DNA of 64,000 nt from Deltaproteobacteria bacterium HGW-Deltaproteobacteria-6 (GCA_002840435.1 PHAT01000001.1:780979-844978); one strand, 5' to 3'. Counted from the stretch's first letter, positions 29,827-38,269 are shown. The notes: generated from the sequence alone by a model not told the origin. Numbers and translations are program-made.

Positions 29827-31827
29827 ATGAACACAATACCATTGAAGACGCTCGTTCTTCATAATTTCCAGGGAGGAACATTTTCACTGGACGCCAAAAA
29901 CGGCGAAGACCTGAACATATATGGAGCCAACGGATCTGGGAAAACGCGGCTTATGTCCGCTATGCTGTGGCTCTTAACCGGCAAGGATTCGCTCGGGCGC
30001 AGCGACTTTGAAATTAAAAATCTTGACGCATCCGGAAACCAAGAACACGGCATAGATCATTCCGTGGAAGCGGTCTTCGACTTGGGAGGAAACGACCTCG
30101 CATTAAAGAAGGTGTACCACGAAGTTTGGACGAAGAAGCGCGGAAACGCCAAAGCGGAAATGACCGGCAACACGACGGACCACTTTATTGATGGCGTACC
30201 CGTAAAAGAAAATGAGTTTAAGTCCAGAGTGGCCGAGATTTTCGGGGATGAGACACGCTTTCGCCTTCTTACAAATTCCGCAGCGTTTGCGGCTATGCCC
30301 TGGCAGAAACAGCGGGCTCTCCTTTTGGAAGTCTGCGGGGACATTCCCGATGCAGACATTCTGTCATCTGATGAGTCTCTTTCGCCGCTGCGTTCAGCGC
30401 TGGCTAAATATTCGTCCAAAACTCCTCTTGACGACCTGAAAAAAGTAACGATGGGCCGGAAATTGAAAATTAATGAGCAGATTGGTCAAATCCCGGTCCG
30501 GATCGATGAGGCGCGGAGAGGCCTTCCGGATGTAACCGGTCTGGACAAGAACGCCCTGGCCGCAGAAATCGCAACTCTTGAAGGTCAACTTAATGATGCC
30601 AAACTACGCCTTGCCGGGGTTGATGTTGGTGGAAAGATCGCCCCGCTATCGAAGGATCTGAGCGCCGTTGCCGCTGAAATATCCGGAATTGAAAACGCCC
30701 ACTATCTGAAGCAATCGGAGATCGTGACAAAGCTGAATCAGCAGATACGGGAACTTGTTGATGCTGACGAGGCCGCCGAACGTAAGGCGAAGTCAATCAA
30801 ATCCGAGATCAAAGAAAAAAAGGAGCGAATTACTTCTCTCGAAAAGTCCATGGATCTTCTCCGCGAGAAATGGGCTGGAATCGATGCCGAAGAATTCCAG
30901 GACACCACGGAATCTATTTGTGCTGCCTGCGGGCAGAGCCTTCCCGCTGAAAAGGTAGAAGCTGCCAGAGAAAAAGCCAAGGCCGGGTACAATTCCTTAA
31001 AGAGTGATCGGCTTGCTGATATCCAGACCAGAGGAAAGCAATTAAAAGCTGAGCATGATCGCCTCTCGAAAGAAGTAAGCGAGCTCGAAGACAAGATATC
31101 ATCCCCGATAAACGCCGAAGCAAATTGCCGGGAGATTGAGCGCCTCACCGCAGAGCGTGACGTGGCCAAGGCCGCCTCCTCCGATTATTCCGGTATCATC
31201 GGCCGGCAGGATTTGCTTGACCGGAAAGCCGCCATTGAAAAGGCAATCTCCGACGCCAAAGGGACAGTAGCCCAGGATAGAGACGCCATTACCAAAGAGA
31301 TTGTGCCCATTGAAGCGAAATTGGCAGAGGTCAAAGAGAAGTATGGCCGGTTCGAGAAGCGGAGCTCCAGCGATTCCCGCATCAAGGAACTGAAAGCCGA
31401 AGAGAAGAAGCTGGCACAGGAATTCGAGGAACTGGAAAAGATTCTCTACCTCATTGAAACATTCATCAAAAGCAAGGTTTCTCTTCTCACGGACAGGATC
31501 AACAGTAAATTCGCCGTGGTCAGCTTCAAACTCTTCAACCAGCTTGTGAATGGCGGAATTGAGGAGTGTTGCGTCTTCACGGTCAAAGGCGTCCCGTATG
31601 ACGGAGGCCTTAACGCAGCCGCCCGCACACAGGGAGGGCTTGATATAATCCGCACTCTCCAGAAGCATTACGGAATCGCGCCAGCAGTATTCATCGATAA
31701 CAGGGAGTCGGTTTCGGATATCCCCGAAATGGACTGCCAGATCGTCAATCTGATTGTTTCGCCGCAGGATAAGACTCTGCGAGTGGAAATGGTGAATAAT
31801 AAAACAGCCAATAAAAAAGCGGCATAA
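29827..31827 (+). CDS. Rad50/SbcC-like ATPase
   Basis: 666 aa starting MNTIPLKTLVLHNFQGGTF; GGAGG precedes the ATG at 29827. The Walker A motif GANGSGKT is at about residues 33-40. Two long coiled-coil stretches (about 200-360 and 375-560) flank a zinc-hook-like CAAC at about 365-368. A late segment, PAVFIDNRESVSD (about 618-630), is in the Walker B / D-loop position. The N- and C-terminal halves should join to form one ATPase head, as in SMC and Rad50 proteins. It lies before recT and an MBL-fold gene, suggesting a DNA-end processing module. Confidence 0.85.
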   Translation: MNTIPLKTLVLHNFQGGTFSLDAKNGEDLNIYGANGSGKTRLMSAMLWLLTGKDSLGRSDFEIKNLDASGNQEHGIDHSVEAVFDLGGNDLALKKVYHEVWTKKRGNAKAEMTGNTTDHFIDGVPVKENEFKSRVAEIFGDETRFRLLTNSAAFAAMPWQKQRALLLEVCGDIPDADILSSDESLSPLRSALAKYSSKTPLDDLKKVTMGRKLKINEQIGQIPVRIDEARRGLPDVTGLDKNALAAEIATLEGQLNDAKLRLAGVDVGGKIAPLSKDLSAVAAEISGIENAHYLKQSEIVTKLNQQIRELVDADEAAERKAKSIKSEIKEKKERITSLEKSMDLLREKWAGIDAEEFQDTTESICAACGQSLPAEKVEAAREKAKAGYNSLKSDRLADIQTRGKQLKAEHDRLSKEVSELEDKISSPINAEANCREIERLTAERDVAKAASSDYSGIIGRQDLLDRKAAIEKAISDAKGTVAQDRDAITKEIVPIEAKLAEVKEKYGRFEKRSSSDSRIKELKAEEKKLAQEFEELEKILYLIETFIKSKVSLLTDRINSKFAVVSFKLFNQLVNGGIEECCVFTVKGVPYDGGLNAAARTQGGLDIIRTLQKHYGIAPAVFIDNRESVSDIPEMDCQIVNLIVSPQDKTLRVEMVNNKTANKKAA

Positions 31828-31845
31828 AAATCAAAGGAGGAAAAT

Positions 31846-32904
31846 ATGGCAGCAACAAATGCAGCAGCAGCAAAACAGACACCGGCGGCACCGGCGCCCG
31901 CACCCGTTAAACAGGAATCGCATCTCGCTCTCATGAAAAGAACCGTCGTGGATGTGGTTGCCCAAAAAGTCGGCGCACTGGTCAAGAGCAAAGAAATAGA
32001 CCTGCCCAGCTCATATTCGTTCAGCAATGCGCTCAAATCAGCATGGCTCATTCTTCAAGAGACGAAAGATAAAGACGATCACAAAGCTCTCGAAGTTTGC
32101 ACCCAGGACAGCATAGCCAACGCACTTTTTGATATGATCGTTCAAGGTTTAAATCCGATCAAAGATCAAGTCTATTTCATTGTGTATGGCAAGACATTGA
32201 CCGCGCAACGCTCCTATTTCGGCTCCATGGCCGTAGCAAAGATGGTCCAGCCGCTTGTCGATGACTTTGCCTATGCCGCCGTTTATGAAAGTGATGCTTT
32301 CAAATATGGGATTGCCAACGGCAAGAAAAGCGTCCTCGTCCACGAACAAGAACTTAGTAACGTGGATAAAAAGAATATCATCGGAGCCTATGCCATTGCT
32401 TTAGACAAAGCAGGTGAACCTTTGCGCTCTGAAATTATGACCATTGAAGAGATCAAACAGGCGTGGAAGCAATCGAAGATGCACCCTGTAACCGATAAAG
32501 GGGACATCAAAGCGGACTCCACGCACGGAAAATTCACCGCGGACATGGCAATGAAGACCGTAATCAATAAACTGTGTAAAGCAATCATCAACGCATCTTC
32601 CGACAAGGCTATCCTGCTGGAACGGATAAACCGTGCGGAAGACCTTTCCGACCGTGTAGCGGTTGAAGTGGAAATAGAAGGTCAGGCGAATACTGGCGAT
32701 GTGATTGATCTTCCCATAGCGCAGACAGGAAAGCAGACCGAGGGAACAGGGCAGGATAGCTCCGACGAGGAGATGTCCGGTGAATGCCCCAACTCTGCAG
32801 GAAATTTCTACCAAAAGAGTTATTGCGATACGAAGTGCGATAAGCGGCAAGGCTGCCCGGCATGGCCCATCGATAAAAAAGAGACAAAAGGGCCGGGATT
32901 CTGA
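31846..32904 (+). CDS. recT: RecT-family single-strand annealing protein
   Basis: 352 aa. After an Ala/Pro-rich N-terminal tail (about 22 residues), the RecT core follows: LQETKDKDDHKALEVCTQDSI, then GLNPIKDQVYFIVYGKTLTAQRSYFGSMAVAKM in part, and a later ADMAMKTVINKLCKAIIN helix. It anneals complementary single strands for phage recombination and replication. The last 60 residues are an extension with CPNSAGNFYQKSYCDTKCDK and GCPAWP, a Cys cluster that may bind zinc. AAAGGAGG lies upstream. It is followed after 2 nt by the MBL-fold gene. Confidence 0.9.
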   Translation: MAATNAAAAKQTPAAPAPAPVKQESHLALMKRTVVDVVAQKVGALVKSKEIDLPSSYSFSNALKSAWLILQETKDKDDHKALEVCTQDSIANALFDMIVQGLNPIKDQVYFIVYGKTLTAQRSYFGSMAVAKMVQPLVDDFAYAAVYESDAFKYGIANGKKSVLVHEQELSNVDKKNIIGAYAIALDKAGEPLRSEIMTIEEIKQAWKQSKMHPVTDKGDIKADSTHGKFTADMAMKTVINKLCKAIINASSDKAILLERINRAEDLSDRVAVEVEIEGQANTGDVIDLPIAQTGKQTEGTGQDSSDEEMSGECPNSAGNFYQKSYCDTKCDKRQGCPAWPIDKKETKGPGF

Positions 32905-32906
32905 TC

Positions 32907-33614
32907 ATGAACTTTCGATCTTTTGGATCATCATCAAAAGGGAATTGCTATCTCGTTGAATCGGACGGGATAGCACCCCTTTTGGTGGAATGCGGCATAT
33001 CAATAAAGGTGATCCGCGAAAAATTGAATTTTTCTCTTTCCGGACTTGCGGGGTGCCTCATCTCCCATGCTCACGGCGACCACTCGAAAGCTGCAAAGGA
33101 TCTGCTAAAGGCCGGGGTAGATATCTGGACCTCAGAGGAAACAGCAGAAGCCCTGGAATTAAGAAGCCATCACAGAATGAACATGCTGCTTGCAGGCTCA
33201 CAGGAATGCGTAGGTGATTGGGTGGTAATTCCTTTCGATTTACATCACGACGTACCGACTCACGGGTTTCTTATAGGGGCCCCGAACTTTGAAAAACTGC
33301 TTTTTATCCCCGATACATCTTATATCAGAAATCGCTTTGAAGGTGTGAACATCATAGCGATTGAATGCAATTATGTAGCCGATAAATTGAGTCATAATAT
33401 CCAGAGCGGAGCGCTCCCGCAATCAGTTGGCCGGCGCGTGAGGCGTAATCACATGAGTTTGGACACGGTTATCGGAATGCTGAAAGCAAACGATCTATCT
33501 CGGTGCAGAGAAATTCATCTGCTTCATCTCAGCGACGGAAATAGCGACGAACAGGCAATGCGGAAACGAGTTCAAGAAGAAACGGGGATTGCGACGTATG
33601 TTGCATCTTCGTAA
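32907..33614 (+). CDS. MBL-fold metallohydrolase, probable nuclease
   Basis: 235 aa with the metallo-beta-lactamase signature HAHGDH at residues 54-59, plus later metal-ligand candidates in SDTSYIRNRF-like and HLLHLSDGN regions. The opening FGSSSKGNCYLVES matches the YycJ/WalJ group, members of which act as exonucleases. RecT partners are normally exonucleases such as RecE or YqaJ; none is here, so this protein is a good candidate for the 5'-3' exonuclease. It is 2 nt from recT. Confidence 0.8.
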   Translation: MNFRSFGSSSKGNCYLVESDGIAPLLVECGISIKVIREKLNFSLSGLAGCLISHAHGDHSKAAKDLLKAGVDIWTSEETAEALELRSHHRMNMLLAGSQECVGDWVVIPFDLHHDVPTHGFLIGAPNFEKLLFIPDTSYIRNRFEGVNIIAIECNYVADKLSHNIQSGALPQSVGRRVRRNHMSLDTVIGMLKANDLSRCREIHLLHLSDGNSDEQAMRKRVQEETGIATYVASS

Positions 33615-33617
33615 TAA

Positions 33618-33699
33618 TGGACGTGCGGGAAACCGTGAGGTTGTAAGCAGGCGTGAATATCAGCGATTAATATTGTTGAAGCCAACACTGTCACGTCCA
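33618..33699 (+). ncRNA. Candidate structured RNA after the MBL-fold gene
   Basis: TGGACGTG (33618-33625) pairs with CACGTCCA (33692-33699) to close a domain. Inside is a GNRA-type hairpin (CGG-GAAA-CCG, or the alternative AACC-GTGA-GGTT). A second hairpin pairs CAGCGAT with ATTGTTG around TAAT, using two G-U pairs. No protein-coding frame is convincing here. The function is unknown; no known riboswitch family is recognised. Confidence 0.45.
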
Positions 33700-33728
33700 C
33701 CAGAATAAACACATAGGGAGATTTAAGC

Positions 33729-33842
33729 GTGATCACAGAAGTCAAGAAGCACGTTGTCAGGTCATACCAGAGCCGAACACCTTGGGATAAATCGGCTCAC
33801 GGTCAGCTTTATGGGGCGTCCCAAGGGCAAATTTCCCGCTAA
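33729..33842 (+). CDS. Possible small phage peptide
   Basis: A 37-aa frame with a GTG start and AGGGAG 9 nt upstream: VITEVKKHVVRSYQSRTPWD, ending QGQISR. It is basic, with no recognised family. The frame also contains an AGCCGA/TCGGCT inverted repeat, so it could instead be part of the structured non-coding stretch 33618-33889. Confidence 0.35.
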   Translation: MITEVKKHVVRSYQSRTPWDKSAHGQLYGASQGQISR

Positions 33843-33850
33843 CTGAGAGA

Positions 33851-33889
33851 GGGCGGGGAGCGCAGGAAGTAGGAGGCTGCACCCCGCCC
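33851..33889 (+). other. GC-rich hairpin upstream of the 33910 gene
   Basis: GGGCGGGG pairs with CCCCGCCC (8 bp) with an inner GCAG/CTGC stem, ending 20 nt before the next ATG. There is no T-run (GCATTTTAAAGG follows), so it is more likely a structural or processing element than a terminator. Confidence 0.5.
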
Positions 33890-33909
33890 GCATTTTAAAG
33901 GATTTGATA

Positions 33910-34131
33910 ATGGCAATAGGCGACGGAAGAAAAGTACAGGGAATCACAAAGCAGGCGATTGAGCGGATCTGCGCATTGGCGGATTTCGTTGAGAAGAACA
34001 AATTTCACGCCGAAATTACCATGACGGTAAATGAGGCGTGGGAAATTGACCGTTGCAAAGAGAATTGGGCAGGATTCAAAGAAGTCGGCGGAGCTCTGGT
34101 TTATAAATGCGTAACGGTGGTGATGGGATGA
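33910..34131 (+). CDS. Small phage protein
   Basis: 73 aa starting MAIGDGRKVQGITKQAIERI. AAAGGA lies before the ATG at 33910. It looks like an alpha/beta domain (ALADFVEKNKFHAEITMTVN, then GGALVYKCVTVVMG). Unknown family. Its stop overlaps the next ATG. Confidence 0.55.
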   Translation: MAIGDGRKVQGITKQAIERICALADFVEKNKFHAEITMTVNEAWEIDRCKENWAGFKEVGGALVYKCVTVVMG

Positions 34132-34355
34132 AAATAGGCGACGAGATAACCTGGACTCATTGTCAGCGTAGAAGTTCTCACACTTTTACCTTTACGACAA
34201 GAAAGGCAAAGATCATCCACATGACAGATCGCAATATTGTCGTGAAGTATCGCGGTAAATTAATCAATTTGAGGCCGGATCGGGTGCGGAAAGTCGGGGA
34301 AAAAACTGAATTGACGGAAATGGTAATGGACGGCCTGGGAGTTAATAAGGCATGA
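34128..34355 (+). CDS. Small basic beta-rich phage protein
   Basis: 75 aa starting MKIGDEITWTHCQRRSSHTF on an ATGA overlap. The pattern of GDEI, TFTTRKAKIIHM, IVVKYRGKLINLRPDRVRKV fits a small beta-barrel, as in nucleic-acid-binding SH3-like folds. Function unknown. Confidence 0.55.
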   Translation: MKIGDEITWTHCQRRSSHTFTFTTRKAKIIHMTDRNIVVKYRGKLINLRPDRVRKVGEKTELTEMVMDGLGVNKA

Positions 34356-34609
34356 CCCGCCCTTTTTGCTCATGCCCGGAATGCAGACGGGACCATTGCT
34401 CAGAACTATGCCGTCAAGAATGGTACATGGAAAAGCGGCGCCGGGAAAACCGCCAGAAAAGAGCCGACAAGGTTTTATTCGCTGATATTGAAATGTGCGA
34501 TAGGCCGGAGTGCAGACGGTTGTTCATAAAGAAAACATGGAATCAAAAGAACTGTTCCCCGCACTGTTCGATGGAAGCGTTTAGGGATCGGTATAGAAAA
34601 GCAGCATAA
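34352..34609 (+). CDS. Cys-rich zinc-binding phage protein
   Basis: 85 aa with seven or more Cys in CxC, CxxC and CxxHC arrangements: FCSCPECRRDHCSELCRQEW, then MCDRPECRRLFIKK and NCSPHCSMEAF. Two zinc sites are likely. The C-terminal half (QKNCSPHC) resembles a CGNR or FCS-like finger. Basic residues between the sites suggest nucleic acid binding. It begins on an ATGA overlap. Confidence 0.6.
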   Translation: MTRPFCSCPECRRDHCSELCRQEWYMEKRRRENRQKRADKVLFADIEMCDRPECRRLFIKKTWNQKNCSPHCSMEAFRDRYRKAA

Positions 34610-34632
34610 ACTTTAAATGAAAGGAGAAGGAA

Positions 34633-35007
34633 TTGGAAAAAGAAACCAACGTAACACTGGAATCATTGAATCAGGGGGCGGCGCTTGAGCGGTTTAATCT
34701 CGCCCTGCAGGACGTTCTTGACAACATTCAGGACCCGAACACAGACCCGAAAACTACCCGGACGGTAACATTGAAGGTCACATTTAAGCCGGACAGTGAC
34801 CGGGGTATTGCAAACCTGAAATGTGATGTTGTCCCGAAACTCGCGCCCATTGCACCGTTTGATGTCCGTGTGTTCCTGGGGCGCGACAAAGACGGCAAAG
34901 GCTATGCTTCGGAATATCACTCAAATCAGGCAGTAATTCCGGGGACAGAAGCGGCAACGGTGGACAATGTTTACAAACTCGACAAAAAGGAGGCCATTAC
35001 GCAATGA
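34633..35007 (+). CDS. Small acidic phage protein, early operon
   Basis: 124 aa from a TTG start (AAGGAGAAGG immediately upstream). The sequence ALQDVLDNIQDPNTDPKTTR followed by TVTLKVTFKPDSDRGIANLK reads like a small alpha/beta domain. Proteins of this kind often precede the gene at 35004 in phages of several host groups, but no biochemical role is known to me. Its stop overlaps the next ATG (ATGA). Confidence 0.6.
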   Translation: MEKETNVTLESLNQGAALERFNLALQDVLDNIQDPNTDPKTTRTVTLKVTFKPDSDRGIANLKCDVVPKLAPIAPFDVRVFLGRDKDGKGYASEYHSNQAVIPGTEAATVDNVYKLDKKEAITQ

Positions 35008-35705
35008 TCGAAAAAGCAATCAACAAGATATTATCGCTGGGCGGATATAAAGAAGTGACGATTAACGGCCGGACGTATTCAAGTGGGCCTTCGGGAATCA
35101 TTGCTTTGGAGCCGCCTAAAGCAGAAACACTAAAAATCAACACGTTGACAGGTATCTTTGATTACGTCCCGGATGTCAAAAAACAGATGATTCAGGTTGC
35201 CAGCAACAAATCTGTTTATGTTCTGGACGCTGATTTTTCCGATGCATGGCTGAACCGCTCCGTCTATTTGGAAGCTGTTCATGAATCGCCTGTTTTTAAA
35301 TTCGGTGATTTCATGGACGTTGAAATCTTCATCATTGCGATGCAGGCTCTTTTTGTTCAGGACGAAACAACAGCATTGATTTTGAAACTCATCGGTAACG
35401 TCAAAGACGAGGGCGTGTCAAATTACAATGACGACGGCATCACTCAGCAGGTCACGGCAAAAACGGGAATTTCTCTTGTCGCTAAGGTCCCCGTGCCGAA
35501 TCCGGTTACGCTTCGCCCGTACCGCACGTTTATGGAAGTTGAACAACCGGCAAGCACCTTTATATTCCGCATTAAGGGCGGTCAAGGTGAAGCTCCACGG
35601 TGCGCCCTGTTTGAAGCAGACGGCAGAATGTGGCGCCTGGAAGCCATAAAAAATATCAAGGCATGGCTGGCCGATAAGATCCCCAGCATTAAGATTATCG
35701 CGTAA
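35004..35705 (+). CDS. Phage protein of unknown function (early operon)
   Basis: 233 aa with GYKEVTINGRTYSSGP near the N-terminus, an AVHESPVFKFGDFMDVEIFI segment, and PNPVTLRPYRTFMEVEQPAS and RCALFEADGRMWRLEAIKNI near the end. The motif order is one I associate with uncharacterised phage proteins lying next to the previous gene. No catalytic motif, signal or membrane segment is seen. Coupled to the upstream gene by an ATGA overlap. Confidence 0.65.
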   Translation: MIEKAINKILSLGGYKEVTINGRTYSSGPSGIIALEPPKAETLKINTLTGIFDYVPDVKKQMIQVASNKSVYVLDADFSDAWLNRSVYLEAVHESPVFKFGDFMDVEIFIIAMQALFVQDETTALILKLIGNVKDEGVSNYNDDGITQQVTAKTGISLVAKVPVPNPVTLRPYRTFMEVEQPASTFIFRIKGGQGEAPRCALFEADGRMWRLEAIKNIKAWLADKIPSIKIIA

Positions 35706-35713
35706 AGGTTCGC

Positions 35714-36124
35714 ATGATACCGATTCACAGCGGAAAAGTCGAACGGGGGAAACTGATGCTTTTCAATCATCAGAAGTACCTCGTTCAGATTTCAAAACTT
35801 GAAGGCAAAGAGATTGAACTGACGATCAGAAAGAAGAAAAGCCAGCGGTCGATAAATCAGAATGCGGCATACTGGGGACTTGTTATCGATATACTGTCCG
35901 AGCATCTTGGATATGAGAGAGAAGAGGTCCATGATGCGCTCCGGGCGAAGTTCCTCAGTCATATTGACGAAAAGACCGGGTTGACCGTGATCCGCAGCAC
36001 AACATCATTAAGCACGGTAGAATTTATGGACTATTACTCGAAAATTCAGCGTTGGGCGTCGGAGTTTTTAAACTGCTACATTCCGAGCCCAAACGAGTGT
36101 GATTATAGCGAGGTAAATGGATGA
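35714..36124 (+). CDS. NinB/Orf-like recombination protein
   Basis: 136 aa. The segment KKSQRSINQNAAYWGLVIDI followed by LGYEREEVHDALRAKFLSH matches the style of NinB-type proteins (RS-x-x-QN-x-x-YW-x-x), which load onto single-stranded DNA with the recombination machinery. A later TTSLSTVEFMDYYSKIQRWASEF stretch, in part, also fits. It follows the 35004 gene by 8 nt and continues the early operon, downstream of recT. Confidence 0.6.
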   Translation: MIPIHSGKVERGKLMLFNHQKYLVQISKLEGKEIELTIRKKKSQRSINQNAAYWGLVIDILSEHLGYEREEVHDALRAKFLSHIDEKTGLTVIRSTTSLSTVEFMDYYSKIQRWASEFLNCYIPSPNECDYSEVNG

Positions 36125-36172
36125 GGGTATCAACAAAAGCAGAACCGTTAAGGTGCGAGTGGAGGTAAAATT

Positions 36173-36487
36173 ATGAAAAAAGAAGTTTTGGATGCAATAC
36201 AAAGTGAGCGTGATTACCAAGACAGAAAATGGCCGATGCACCACCATTCAACTGCTGAATGGATTTTGATTATGGACAAGTGCCTAAACGATGCAAAAAG
36301 AGCGTGGGTTTGTGGTCATGGAGACACACAGGCTTTGCATGAAATAAGGCAGGTTGTCGCTGTTGGAATTGCCGCCATGGAACAATGCGGAGCGCTGTTA
36401 AGAGGAATGCCCATAATCAATAATGAACGATGTATAAAATGTCATTACCCTCTCGATCGTTGCCAGTGTTCAAGTGTGACGGGATGA
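36173..36487 (+). CDS. Small MazG-like phage protein
   Basis: 104 aa with an all-helical core: LDAIQSERDYQDRKWPMHH, STAEWILIMDKCLNDAKRAW and ALHEIRQVVAVGIAAMEQC. The E-R-x-x-Q-x-x-KW opening resembles MazG-like pyrophosphohydrolase relatives, but the full acidic metal motif is not clear. The last 20 residues add a CxxC-like zinc site (ERCIKCHYPLDRCQC). Good ribosome site GGAGG upstream. Confidence 0.55.
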   Translation: MKKEVLDAIQSERDYQDRKWPMHHHSTAEWILIMDKCLNDAKRAWVCGHGDTQALHEIRQVVAVGIAAMEQCGALLRGMPIINNERCIKCHYPLDRCQCSSVTG

Positions 36488-36993
36488 GAAATATCAGTTT
36501 TGCACTGACGACACAGCAGGTTAAAGACGGCACGAAAGACGTAACCCGCCGCCTCGGATGGGTTGGATTAATGACCGGCGATTTACTGCGCCCTGTTAAA
36601 AAGTGCATGGGGCTTAAAAAAGGTGAAACGATAGAAATTTTGCGCGATCCGATCAGGGTAATATCTGTAATTCGTGAACCATTACGAGCAATGACCGATG
36701 ACGTGACCTATGGGTTTAAGGAATGCGAACGTGAAGGATTTGGCGATCATCCAGTTTATCAATGGCCGTCTGCTTTTGTCGAGTTTTTCTGTTCGACTCA
36801 CAAAAAATGCACACCAGATACCATCGTTACGCGCATTGAATTTGAATATACATCAGCGGATAAATATCTTGTTGATTGCTGCAATGAAATATGTGGCTGG
36901 ACTGGATTTTCTACCGACTGCGTGACGTTTAAACATGGCTATAAATTACTTTGCCCGGAATGCCATGAGGTAGTTGAACCAGTGACGGTCTGA
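36484..36993 (+). CDS. ASCH-domain-like phage protein
   Basis: 169 aa starting MRNISFALTTQQVKDGTKDV on an ATGA overlap. The start pattern, a TTQQVKDGTKDVTRRLGW region and LRDPIRVISVIREPLRAM, is typical of phage ASCH-like proteins, a fold linked to RNA binding and modified nucleotide handling. The C-terminal part has CCNEICGWTGF and LLCPECHEV, likely one zinc site. No enzyme motif is certain. Confidence 0.65.
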   Translation: MRNISFALTTQQVKDGTKDVTRRLGWVGLMTGDLLRPVKKCMGLKKGETIEILRDPIRVISVIREPLRAMTDDVTYGFKECEREGFGDHPVYQWPSAFVEFFCSTHKKCTPDTIVTRIEFEYTSADKYLVDCCNEICGWTGFSTDCVTFKHGYKLLCPECHEVVEPVTV

Positions 36994-37025
36994 ATTTAAC
37001 CGGCTGCAATCGTAAAGGAGGGGTG

Positions 37026-37487
37026 ATGACATCAGAAGAACGAAGATTGAAACGAGATTTTGACCATAATTGGCATGTAGCCATAAATCAATTTAATCTT
37101 AACAGCGATAAATTCAGACATTGGATGTATGAGGCAAAGACCTTGTCACAGGAAGTTTCTCGCTTAAAATCACTATTTACAATGGAGCGTGAAGGGAAGC
37201 TCAAAAAAATTCATAAGCAATGCTCCATGTCTCAATCCGAAGAAATTCCCGAAAACTATTTAAAGTGTTGCCTGGGAATTAAATGCCAAGAATGCCCTGA
37301 GCTTATTGCTTTAAATAAAATGGAAAAAGTCACGCCTGAACAGATTGACGAGGCAAAAGCATGGACATGCGCAGTGCATATCGTAAGCAAAGGCGGTGAC
37401 ATTGCAGGAGAAGGTTATTTACTGACTGTTGATGACAGAATGTTTTGGGATAATGTTTATAAATCTCTAAGCCAGACAGACGCATAA
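37026..37487 (+). CDS. Phage protein of unknown function
   Basis: 153 aa with AAAGGAGG upstream. It has a helical N-terminus (SEERRLKRDFDHNWHVAINQ), a Cys cluster in the middle (KCCLGIKCQECPELIAL) and a beta-like C-terminus (SKGGDIAGEGYLLTVDDRMF). The Cys positions suggest a zinc site. Family not recognised. Confidence 0.55.
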   Translation: MTSEERRLKRDFDHNWHVAINQFNLNSDKFRHWMYEAKTLSQEVSRLKSLFTMEREGKLKKIHKQCSMSQSEEIPENYLKCCLGIKCQECPELIALNKMEKVTPEQIDEAKAWTCAVHIVSKGGDIAGEGYLLTVDDRMFWDNVYKSLSQTDA

Positions 37488-37508
37488 CGAACTTCCGTGG
37501 AGAAAAGC

Positions 37509-37724
37509 ATGAAAGCAACCCTTAGCGAGTATGGTGCAGGATTTTCAATAAATCTTAAAGCTGAAAACATGGAAGAAGCCGCTATGATTACTCGTTTCGG
37601 CTTAAATTCAGCAAAAAATTGTTATTACAAGGCGGCTTTTGTCGGCCGCAAAGAAGATGAAGAAAAATTCTCAATGACGGTCGCCATATCGAAGAAAAAA
37701 AGAATATCAACGGAGATTAAGTAA
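37509..37724 (+). CDS. Small phage protein
   Basis: 71 aa starting MKATLSEYGAGFSINLKAEN; GGAGAAAAGC precedes the ATG at 37509. It is an alpha/beta domain with a basic C-terminus (ISKKKRISTEIK). Function unknown. Confidence 0.5.
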   Translation: MKATLSEYGAGFSINLKAENMEEAAMITRFGLNSAKNCYYKAAFVGRKEDEEKFSMTVAISKKKRISTEIK

Positions 37725-37755
37725 ATGATGGTTACTCAGGACGCGGGGAAATAAT

Positions 37756-37941
37756 GTGCCGTGCAAATGTCAACAATGCGGAAGTTTATTTAAAGTAGAC
37801 TTGTTAATTCCTAATGATCTTTGGGAAAGAATAAAACCTAGAGGTAAGCCAAAAGGGGCGGGTCTGCTTTGCGGGTCGTGTATTATGAAAAATATTGAAG
37901 AAATCGGGAAATACGCAGCTTTTATGCTGACGGAGAAATAA
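37756..37941 (+). CDS. Small zinc-ribbon protein
   Basis: 61 aa, GTG start: VPCKCQQCGSLFKVDLLIPN, then GLLCGSCIMKNIEEIGKY. Two CxxC pairs (CQQC, CGSC) form a zinc ribbon. It lies immediately before the excisionase-like gene. Such proteins are common in phage early operons; no function is known. Confidence 0.6.
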   Translation: MPCKCQQCGSLFKVDLLIPNDLWERIKPRGKPKGAGLLCGSCIMKNIEEIGKYAAFMLTEK

Positions 37942-37942
37942 C

Positions 37943-38269
37943 GTGACAGACGACAAACTGTGGACAGTAAAGGACGTTGCAAATTTCTTGCAAATTTCTG
38001 CCAGAACTGTTTACGATAACGCCCATAATTTAGGGGGATTCTATCCCAAGGGGATAAGGGTTTTACGTTTTCGTCCGATGGGAGGACTTTTAAATGTCAA
38101 TCTGGAAGGACAAAAATTACAAATATTGGGTGTATCAGTTCCAGTTCCGGGGAAAGGCATACGGGGCCAGGGGGTTCAAAACTCGCAGAGAGGCCGCAAC
38201 AGGGCAAGAAAAACGCCGCCGGGATGCCAAGGCGGAATTAAAACAGATCCAGCAAGGCATGGGCTTTAA
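37943..38269 (+). CDS. Excisionase-like HTH protein overlapping the integrase gene
   Basis: 108 aa from a GTG start (GGAGAAATAAC upstream). Residues 1-48 form a clear winged HTH of the excisionase/HTH_17 class: LWTVKDVANFLQISARTVYD and KGIRVLRFRP. The remaining 60 residues (about 55-108) are read in a second frame within the first 176 nt of the integrase gene. The tail is basic and Gly/Arg-rich (GKGIRGQGVQNSQRGRNRAR), and similar tails exist in other members, so the overlap may be real. It probably controls excision direction. Confidence 0.7.
   Translation: MTDDKLWTVKDVANFLQISARTVYDNAHNLGGFYPKGIRVLRFRPMGGLLNVNLEGQKLQILGVSVPVPGKGIRGQGVQNSQRGRNRARKTPPGCQGGIKTDPARHGL

Noticed and set aside
30738-31668. 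Long minus-strand frames within the Rad50-like gene
   Set aside because: They follow from the charged, repetitive coiled-coil coding sequence; no domain or start site supports them.
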